From an uncultured Lachnospiraceae bacterium (GTDB lineage Bacteria > Bacillota_A > Clostridia > Lachnospirales > Lachnospiraceae): a DNA stretch of 11,217 nt. Positions 1 to 5,767 of the stretch are shown one piece after another. Position 1 is the stretch's first letter, and the number at the start of each line of letters is the position of its first letter. Position numbers and translations under genes: made by a program. Where the stretch lies: contig CADBME010000093.1 of assembly GCA_902795715.1 (NCBI GenBank), forward strand, positions 1 through 11,217, given 5' to 3'. Below the pieces are notes generated by a model, which was not told the origin of the DNA, did not search any database, and saw only the letters and a list, made by a program, of their open reading frames with translations.

Positions 1-414
1 GATGGCCTTGAGGATCTCCTCCTCGGATGCCTTATCTACCTTGTTGATAAGCAGAAAGATGGGGGTATCGACTTCCGACAGTTTTTCTATAATATACTGC
101 TCTCCCTTGCCGATAAAGGTAGTAGGCTCAACGATCCACAGGATAAGATCCATATCTTCAAGGGATTTTCTGGCTGCGGTCAGCATATAGCTTCCCAGCT
201 TGTTTTTTGCTTTTTTGATCCCCGGAGTGTCCACGAAAACAATCTGCCCTTCCTGGCAGGTGTATACGGTCTGAATACGATTTCTGGTCGTCTGGGCCTT
301 GCTGGATGTAATGGCGATCTTCTGTCCGATCAGATGGTTCATCAGGGTGGACTTACCCACATTGGGCCGCCCGATGATGGTAACAAATCCTGATTTGAAC
401 TGGCGTAAGGGCAT
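1..414 (-). CDS. era: GTPase Era, N-terminal part (3' end outside window)
   Basis: Era is a Ras-like GTPase that binds the 16S rRNA 3' end and 30S subunit during ribosome maturation. The 138 codons visible cover most of the G domain. The P-loop GRPNVGKS is at residues 15-22, the switch region QTTRNRIQ at 41-48, DTPG at 62-65 and NKVD at 124-127. The FVTIIGRPNVGKS opening with ITSSKAQTTRNR is characteristic of Era rather than Der/EngA or TrmE. The KH RNA-binding domain, expected in a protein of about 300 residues, lies beyond base 1. The ATG at 412-414 directly follows the TAG of the upstream peptidase gene with no gap. An AGGAGG site at 423-428, inside the last codons of that gene, supports the start and suggests translational coupling. 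Identification is very secure; co-transcription with the genes above is inferred from spacing. Confidence 0.95.
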   Translation of the reverse strand, partial: MPLRQFKSGFVTIIGRPNVGKSTLMNHLIGQKIAITSSKAQTTRNRIQTVYTCQEGQIVFVDTPGIKKAKNKLGSYMLTAARKSLEDMDLILWIVEPTTFIGKGEQYIIEKLSEVDTPIFLLINKVDKASEEEILKAI

Positions 415-3345
415 CTAATCTTCCTCCTGGGCAATCAATGCTTTTATGGTGTCAAATACTTCCGCATCTTCTTCAATCCTGCGGTCATTTCCGATTGTAC
501 ATACCACATCGTCCTCCATGATCTCATCGACATAGTCTGCCAGGCCCCGGATGGTCTCCTGGTTAGTGGTCAGAATCTGCATTCTTTCATTCAGGGCCAT
601 ATCTTCCGTCACACCGGACTGATAGGCGGAGAAGGACCTGGCCCCAAGGGCCGGCGGATCCAGAGGCATATCGATGGAGCTGATGGTTCCGATGATATAC
701 TTGGTCATATCCCGGTCACTGACATCAAAGGACCGGACATAGTCACCTGCATTTCTGAAGATATCCAGAGTCTCAGACAGGTTGGGATCCCTGTAGGAGG
801 TAAAGTAACCATATCCTTCACGGTTAAAGTTGCACATGGCCCCGTAGGCACCGCCGGTCACTCTCACATTGTTCCACAGATAATCGTAGGACATGATGGT
901 TTTGAGGACCTGTAAGGAGCCGGTATAGGGATGGCGGTCCAGATCGAAGGATCCGGCGCTTGCCACATACTGAACCTGACTGGATGTCTTGAATCCCTCA
1001 TTTTTCTTCACCGGACAGATCTCCGGAACAGATTTCACGCAGGGACCGGTCCAGAGAAGGGCGTTGAAGTTCCTGAAGTCCTCTTCCAGAAGGGATGCGA
1101 AATCAAAGGGGCCGGTCAGGCTGACGGTCAGGTTTTCCGGACGGAAGATGCAGGTTCTTGCCTTGGACAGCATGTCGACAACCCGGTCGAATTTCTCTTC
1201 AAAATTCCGGTCAAAATCCTTGAGGAAATAATAGTAATCCAGTCCTTCGGCTTCTTCCTTGTAGGCTGTGACCGGATCCACGTAGGACAGGGCCCGGTTG
1301 GCCGCATAAACATGTCCGGAAGCCGGAATCCTGGACTCGGACTTGGTCACGATTTCGGAAAGGATTTCCCTGACTCTCTTCTTATCATCAAATCTGGATG
1401 TAAACATGACTTCCTTAAGGAGTTCCATGGCATCCTTTTTCTGATCTTCCAGACACTTGAGACGGAAGCTGAAATAAGGACGGCTTCCCCCTCTCTTCCA
1501 GATCAGAGGATAAATGCCGGTCTGGCAGTAAAGGCCTCCTATTCTAAGGTTAATCTCTGTGGCCAGTTCATTGTAGCTGTAATTCCCGGTATCCACATAC
1601 CTGTAGAGGTCGACTAACAATGTAGAATAAGGAATCAGCTCCCTGGGCAGGTCGGTGATATCAAAGCAGAAGTTCAGGTAGAGAATACCGTTGGTTTTGT
1701 AGTCATGAATGACGGAATTGACTCCGCCGATCACCTTCTCCTCGTTCTTAAAGGGAGAAATCTCTTTTGAAATATCGGACAGATCCAGCATGGGAATGGT
1801 CATCAGGTCTTCCTGGCTGGATGGCTCCATCTGATACTCTTTCAGCTTTCTGGTGTCCTCAATCAGATAATAAACCTGCTTTGGATCCAGGGATTCCTTA
1901 ACCTGTTGAAGCTGTTTCTTCAGCTTATCCTCATTTTTAGCGTTTTTATCCTTTTCCGGATACAGATACACAAAAGACTTATGGGTATTATCCAGAAAAT
2001 ATTTCTGAATAAGATTCTCAAAGTATCCGGTCCCTACCTTTTCCCTGAGTTTTGCCAGAGGAGTCAGGGAATCGGAAAGCTCCAGGGCTTTCTCATCATC
2101 GTAAAGCCAGGTATTAAGGAAATTCAGGCCGTAGATCAGTCCCTTGGGATATCTTCCGAAACTGGATTCTCTGTATTTGAATTCAAAATTGTTGATGACA
2201 GACATGAGTGCTCTCTGATTCACCCCATCCTTGACCTGGGCAGCAAGGGCAGCTTCCACCGTGTCAATAAATGCCTGCTCCTGACCCTCCCCGGCCTGTT
2301 TAGCCTGAATGGAGAAAAGAGGCTGACGGATTCCACCGTCATAGAAGCTGTCAATCTCCTTGCCGATTCCCGCATCGGTCAGTGCCTGCTTAACAGGAGC
2401 TCCCGGCATGGTAAAAAGGACGTAGTCAAGCATCTGCATGGCCATGCTGGTCTCCGCATCCCCACTGTCACCGGTCACCACATTATAACTGAGATAGATT
2501 CCCTGCTCATCCCCTTCCGAGACGGAGTAGGTATCCTTTATTACAAGGGGCTCCTTATAGGGCTCCTGAAGAGCAATCTCGGACTGGCAATCCCTGTATT
2601 CAAAATGATCCAGATACTCCCTGTCAATGAATTCCAGTTCTTCTTTAAAGTTCACATTGCCGTACAGGTAAATGTAACTGTTAGAAGGATGATAAAACCT
2701 GGTATGGAAGGCCAGGAACTGGTCCCGGGTCAGCTGGGGAATGGCATCCGGGTCTCCTCCGGATTCGCAGGCATAGGTAGTATCCTTGAGAAGGGAACCC
2801 TGAATCTTGCGTTCAAGCTGGGCATCCGGCGAGGACAGAGCACCTTTCATCTCATTGTAGACAACACCGTTGAAGGTCAGATCGGAATTTTTATCTTCGA
2901 TCTCATAGTGCCATCCTTCCTGCTTGAGGATTTCTTCCCTCTTGTAAATATTGGGATAGAAAACGGCATCCAGATATACATGCATCAGATTATGGTAATC
3001 TTTATCATTGCAGCTGGCCACCGGATACACAGTCTTATCCGGATAGGTCATGGCATTCAAAAAAGTATTGAGCGATCCCTTGGCCAGTTCCACAAAGGGG
3101 TCCTTGGCCGGGAAATGCTCGGATCCGCACAGGACCGAATGCTCCAGAATATGGGCTACACCGGTATCATCCTCCGGCGGGGTACGAAATCCGATGGAAA
3201 AGACTTTGTTGGAATCTTCATTTTCCACCAGAAGGACTCTGGCTCCGGTCTTATTATGTCGAAGGACATAGCCGGTCCCCTCAAGTTCAGGAAGATCTCT
3301 TTGCTCTTCCAGTTTATAATTTCTGTAGTCTGCTGATGTAAGCAT
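415..3345 (-). CDS. M16C zinc metallopeptidase, presequence protease (PreP)-like insulinase family protein
   Basis: This is a full-length M16C peptidase of 976 residues, the usual size for the family, in which two homologous halves enclose a chamber that degrades short unfolded peptides. Numbering from the chosen ATG, the inverted zinc motif HILEH is at residues 65-69. It continues into the very conserved SVLCGSEHFPAKDPFVEL and NAMTYPDKTVYPVAS stretches. The third zinc ligand is probably the Glu of VVYNEMKG at residue 165. No signal peptide is seen, so it is probably cytosolic. The frame also opens at an upstream TTG (base 3351), but the ATG at 3343-3345 has an AAAGGAGG site seven bases upstream (3353-3360) and is preferred. 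It begins 27 bases after the stop of the compact GH114 gene and its stop abuts era. The PreP-like family assignment is firm. The physiological substrate is unknown, and a link to Pel is not implied by the protein itself. Confidence 0.93.
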   Translation of the reverse strand: MLTSADYRNYKLEEQRDLPELEGTGYVLRHNKTGARVLLVENEDSNKVFSIGFRTPPEDDTGVAHILEHSVLCGSEHFPAKDPFVELAKGSLNTFLNAMTYPDKTVYPVASCNDKDYHNLMHVYLDAVFYPNIYKREEILKQEGWHYEIEDKNSDLTFNGVVYNEMKGALSSPDAQLERKIQGSLLKDTTYACESGGDPDAIPQLTRDQFLAFHTRFYHPSNSYIYLYGNVNFKEELEFIDREYLDHFEYRDCQSEIALQEPYKEPLVIKDTYSVSEGDEQGIYLSYNVVTGDSGDAETSMAMQMLDYVLFTMPGAPVKQALTDAGIGKEIDSFYDGGIRQPLFSIQAKQAGEGQEQAFIDTVEAALAAQVKDGVNQRALMSVINNFEFKYRESSFGRYPKGLIYGLNFLNTWLYDDEKALELSDSLTPLAKLREKVGTGYFENLIQKYFLDNTHKSFVYLYPEKDKNAKNEDKLKKQLQQVKESLDPKQVYYLIEDTRKLKEYQMEPSSQEDLMTIPMLDLSDISKEISPFKNEEKVIGGVNSVIHDYKTNGILYLNFCFDITDLPRELIPYSTLLVDLYRYVDTGNYSYNELATEINLRIGGLYCQTGIYPLIWKRGGSRPYFSFRLKCLEDQKKDAMELLKEVMFTSRFDDKKRVREILSEIVTKSESRIPASGHVYAANRALSYVDPVTAYKEEAEGLDYYYFLKDFDRNFEEKFDRVVDMLSKARTCIFRPENLTVSLTGPFDFASLLEEDFRNFNALLWTGPCVKSVPEICPVKKNEGFKTSSQVQYVASAGSFDLDRHPYTGSLQVLKTIMSYDYLWNNVRVTGGAYGAMCNFNREGYGYFTSYRDPNLSETLDIFRNAGDYVRSFDVSDRDMTKYIIGTISSIDMPLDPPALGARSFSAYQSGVTEDMALNERMQILTTNQETIRGLADYVDEIMEDDVVCTIGNDRRIEEDAEVFDTIKALIAQEED
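423..428 (-). promoter_or_regulatory. Ribosome binding site for era inside the peptidase gene
   Basis: AGGAGG, eight bases before the era ATG and wholly within the last codons of the peptidase gene, whose TAG directly precedes that ATG. The arrangement favours coupled translation. Confidence 0.75.
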
Positions 3346-3352
3346 CAACAAT

Positions 3353-3360
3353 CCTCCTTT
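3353..3360 (-). promoter_or_regulatory. Ribosome binding site deciding the start of the M16C peptidase
   Basis: AAAGGAGG, seven bases before the ATG at 3343-3345. The upstream TTG codons at 3351 and 3348 fall between this site and the ATG, too close to it to be preferred. Confidence 0.75.
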
Positions 3361-3372
3361 AACTATTTCTGA

Positions 3373-4218
3373 CTATTTCAGCATCACATTGTCACAAATA
3401 TAATAATTGAATCCATTTTGATTGCAGTAATCGATGATCTCCTTTTTCATAAGGGGATCCCTGGTGTATTCCAGCAAGGAGACTTTGATACCCGCTTTCT
3501 TGCATCTCTGTACATAACTGGTAAAATAGATATAATCATCTGCTCCTGCCCGTTCAAAGATACCTCTGTCATAATCGGCGATCACGGTCAGGACCTCTTC
3601 CTGCATGACGCCTTTGATCAGCTTTTGCTTCTTCTTCTCAATCAGCTTATCCACAAATACGTCGCCGCCATTTATGATGACCGGCAATTTCATTTTTTTG
3701 ACTTTTTTAAGCATATAGACCAATGCCTTAAAAATCTTCTTTTTAGGAAATTCATAATAGACATCGGTGTTATCCACCCACAGTCCGTCGATGCCCTTTT
3801 TCTTGAGTTGGGGAACCAGCTCATTTAAGAAGAATTTCTGCCATTTCTTCTTACGTACATCGACCCAGAATTCCGTATTCCAATTGTTGTATCTTTTCAG
3901 TCTGATTTTCTTGAATCTTTTATAGTAAGGACGGTATTTGGCTACGGTACCGATGCTCACATAAGAGTATACCTTCCGCCCTCCTTTTTTGAGCCTCTTG
4001 ATTTCCTTTTTGCTGTAATGCTGGGCATCGATAACGATATAATTATAGGGCTTGACCTTTTTCAGACTCCGGACATGGGTTCCGATAAAGACACCCCACC
4101 TTTGTTTTTTTGCAGCATCTACTGTTTTTACAGGCGTCATAATTTCCCCGACCAGAATCGCCGCTGCCACCAGCAACATCATTCGCCTGAGGATTCTGAT
4201 CTCGATTTTCTTTTTCAT
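3373..4218 (-). CDS. Secreted GH114-type putative endo-alpha-1,4-polygalactosaminidase, canonical barrel order
   Basis: A 281-residue exported protein. A basic N-terminus and hydrophobic stretch (about 12-24) precede a likely signal peptidase site near residue 36 (VDA/A). The rest fits one GH114/TM1410-type TIM barrel in the usual order: IVID (61-64), YVSIGT (86-91), GIDGLWVDNTD (142-152), INGG (182-185), MQEEVL (205-210) and SLLEYTRD (247-254). Asp149 and Glu207 align, by eye, with the conserved acidic pair thought to be catalytic in the family. It departs from its two upstream neighbours in having SIGT where they have SVGEAE, so two conserved Glu positions are lost. It is strikingly lysine-rich. 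The ATG at 4216-4218 is chosen over a TTG six codons upstream because GGAGGT (4223-4228) sits just before it. It is likely to cleave partially deacetylated GalNAc polymers such as Pel, but this is inferred from family and location. Confidence 0.8.
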   Translation of the reverse strand: MKKKIEIRILRRMMLLVAAAILVGEIMTPVKTVDAAKKQRWGVFIGTHVRSLKKVKPYNYIVIDAQHYSKKEIKRLKKGGRKVYSYVSIGTVAKYRPYYKRFKKIRLKRYNNWNTEFWVDVRKKKWQKFFLNELVPQLKKKGIDGLWVDNTDVYYEFPKKKIFKALVYMLKKVKKMKLPVIINGGDVFVDKLIEKKKQKLIKGVMQEEVLTVIADYDRGIFERAGADDYIYFTSYVQRCKKAGIKVSLLEYTRDPLMKKEIIDYCNQNGFNYYICDNVMLK

Positions 4219-4222
4219 TCTT

Positions 4223-4228
4223 ACCTCC
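4223..4228 (-). promoter_or_regulatory. Ribosome binding site deciding the start of the compact GH114 gene
   Basis: GGAGGT on the transcribed strand, four bases before the ATG at 4216-4218. It is downstream of the in-frame TTG at 4236, so the longer form is disfavoured. Confidence 0.7.
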
Positions 4229-4251
4229 AGACTCAAAAATAATCACAATTC

Positions 4252-4266
4252 CCGGTATGGGACCGG
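4252..4266 (-). repeat. Small stem-loop just after the beta-sandwich-GH114 stop codon
   Basis: Directly after the TAA at 4268-4270 the transcribed strand reads CCGGT-CCCAT-ACCGG, a 5-bp stem with a 5-base loop. It matches in position and stem sequence the one after the upstream GH114 gene. The following bases do not form a terminator U-run. Confidence 0.4.
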
Positions 4267-4267
4267 T

Positions 4268-5695
4268 TTATTTGTACTTCTTTTCAAAAAATTCATAGGC
4301 ATCGATTACGTCCAGATAAGCCCCGTCAAAACCGGCATTGAGAACTCTGCCGAAATAGGATGAGGGAGAACCGTAGAGGATGTCCTGCCAGTCTTTTGAC
4401 CAGTATTTGACCTTATAGTTGCCCGGCCAGTCCTTGTTTTCCGAATCAATCCAAACCGGGAGCTTCTTATTCCAGTCATCATTCCAGTAATAACGGTACT
4501 TCTCAGCCTCACCTACACTGACATAGGCACAGACCATCCTTCGGCCACCGTTTTTCTTTTTCTTTAGGGATTCAATATCCGCTTTGGTAAGGAAAGCCTC
4601 CGGATTATCGTTGTAAGGATTGCCGGGATCAATAAAGATCAGATCGTAGTCAGTGTTCTTTAAAGCATTCAGATATTTGGTTTTTGTACTGTATTTCTCC
4701 TGGTCAAGGAGTGCCAGAAAATTATTTGCCTGATTTGCCTTGGTGATATTGGCTGTATTAACCCGATTGGAGGCAAGGGATCCTATAGTATTCAGATCAT
4801 AGGATGGTGCGTTGTACCAGACACATCCCGCCTTGGCGCTCTTAGAAGCAAGAGTGGAATCCGTGCCTTTGTATTCCAGGTTGAAAGCAGCAAGGTTTGC
4901 GGCCTTAACCTGGCTTATGGCCTTTTGCATGTTGCTTGAGGTCGTTGATGCCGTACCTCCGGTAAAGACTTCTTCAATCAGGATTCCGTCCATGGCCTCG
5001 TACAGTTTTTTCCTGCTGGCGGCATTCTTATTGAACTGGGTCATATAGAGACCGTAACCGCCGTTGGTGATCATGGCAAAGTTTGGATTGATCCTTTTGG
5101 CATAGGCACTCATGTTGGCCAGAAGATCAATCATGGAGTCCGCATAGCTGTCCGGATTGACTATAGCCGCAGCCGGGCGGGTGGAGGTCATGGTCACCGT
5201 CATCCATTTCTTTTTTGAGCCATTTTTCACAGCGCTTTTAGCTACCACTTTGGTCGTCAGTCCCAGAAGACTTCTGGAAGTGGTTACGGTTTTTTTGAAG
5301 GTGACCTTCTTTTTGGCCTTTACCTTAAAGGAAAAACTGTAAGACTTGTTGTTGGCCAGGGTCGCTTTGGTCTTGCTGAGTTTCCCGCTGGTCTTCTTCA
5401 GGTAAGAGGGAATAGCTACATTGATCTTTAATGACTTCATGGTCGCTCCGCTAGTATTCTTTACCGTAACCGTAACCTTAGCTTTTTTCCCTTTTTTCAG
5501 TGTTTTCTTGCTGATTTTCGTCGTGATAAAGTAACTGGATTTACAGGTTACCGTTGCGGCACTTGCCTGCCCGGCAGGCAAAAAGACATCAGCCCCGCCC
5601 AATCCCGTAAAGGTTAACAGAAACAATAATAATGCTATGCTTCCCGTCACTTTTTTCAAGTGTCTTCTTGTTTGATCGGTTCGTCTTACTTTCAT
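4268..5695 (-). CDS. Secreted beta-sandwich + GH114-type glycoside hydrolase with permuted barrel order
   Basis: A 475-residue exported protein. A signal peptide (hydrophobic core about 18-36, probable AxA cleavage near 46) leads into a lysine/serine/threonine-rich beta domain at about 50-165. This resembles an Ig-like or CARDB-type fold (VTVTVKNTSGATMKSL). Residues about 180-475 make up a GH114/TM1410-like barrel in an unusual order. First come FAMITNGG (206-213), ILIEEVF (238-244) and FNLEY (271-275), which normally end the domain. Then come LIFID (352-356), YVSVGEAEKYRYYW (391-404), GNYKVKYW (425-432) and GFDGAYLDVIDAYE (455-468), which normally begin it. The chain stops seven residues later. 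Candidate catalytic acids are Glu241 and Asp462. The ATG at 5693-5695 is preferred over a TTG at 5716 because AAGGAGG (5701-5707) lies just upstream. It is clearly paralogous to the C-terminal domain of the next gene upstream. It probably acts on a galactosaminoglycan such as Pel outside the cell (inference). Confidence 0.85.
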   Translation of the reverse strand: MKVRRTDQTRRHLKKVTGSIALLLFLLTFTGLGGADVFLPAGQASAATVTCKSSYFITTKISKKTLKKGKKAKVTVTVKNTSGATMKSLKINVAIPSYLKKTSGKLSKTKATLANNKSYSFSFKVKAKKKVTFKKTVTTSRSLLGLTTKVVAKSAVKNGSKKKWMTVTMTSTRPAAAIVNPDSYADSMIDLLANMSAYAKRINPNFAMITNGGYGLYMTQFNKNAASRKKLYEAMDGILIEEVFTGGTASTTSSNMQKAISQVKAANLAAFNLEYKGTDSTLASKSAKAGCVWYNAPSYDLNTIGSLASNRVNTANITKANQANNFLALLDQEKYSTKTKYLNALKNTDYDLIFIDPGNPYNDNPEAFLTKADIESLKKKKNGGRRMVCAYVSVGEAEKYRYYWNDDWNKKLPVWIDSENKDWPGNYKVKYWSKDWQDILYGSPSSYFGRVLNAGFDGAYLDVIDAYEFFEKKYK

Positions 5696-5700
5696 TCGCC

Positions 5701-5707
5701 CCTCCTT
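5701..5707 (-). promoter_or_regulatory. Ribosome binding site deciding the start of the beta-sandwich-GH114 gene
   Basis: AAGGAGG on the transcribed strand, five bases before the ATG at 5693-5695. It lies downstream of the alternative TTG at 5716, so the ATG is the supported start. Confidence 0.75.
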
Positions 5708-5749
5708 CCGGTTCAAAACATAAACGAATGAGCTGCGGCAGACTCCTCT

Positions 5750-5765
5750 ACCGGTCTGTGCCGGT
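5750..5765 (-). repeat. Small stem-loop just after the DUF4832-GH114 stop codon
   Basis: Two bases after the TAG at 5768-5770 (transcribed direction) the sequence ACCGG-CACAGA-CCGGT can fold into a 5-bp GC-rich stem. No U-run follows, so it is not a convincing terminator. A similar CCGG stem-loop occupies the same position after the next GH114 gene. Confidence 0.4.
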
Positions 5766-5767
5766 TT

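Noticed and set aside
1906..3336. Long plus-strand open frame (476 codons) opposite the M16C peptidase
   Set aside because: It lies wholly antisense to a highly conserved peptidase. Its translation has no recognisable domain and reads as a mirror of the GC-biased codon pattern of the real gene.
5695..5716. Upstream TTG starts extending the GH114 proteins and the peptidase by two to seven codons
   Set aside because: In each case a consensus ribosome binding site lies between the TTG and a nearby ATG, or too close to the TTG to serve it, so the ATG is the better start.
5750..5765. Intrinsic terminator after the DUF4832-GH114 gene
   Set aside because: The stem is only five base pairs and is followed by TAGAGGAG rather than a T-run. 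The next gene starts 72 bases on with a strong ribosome binding site.
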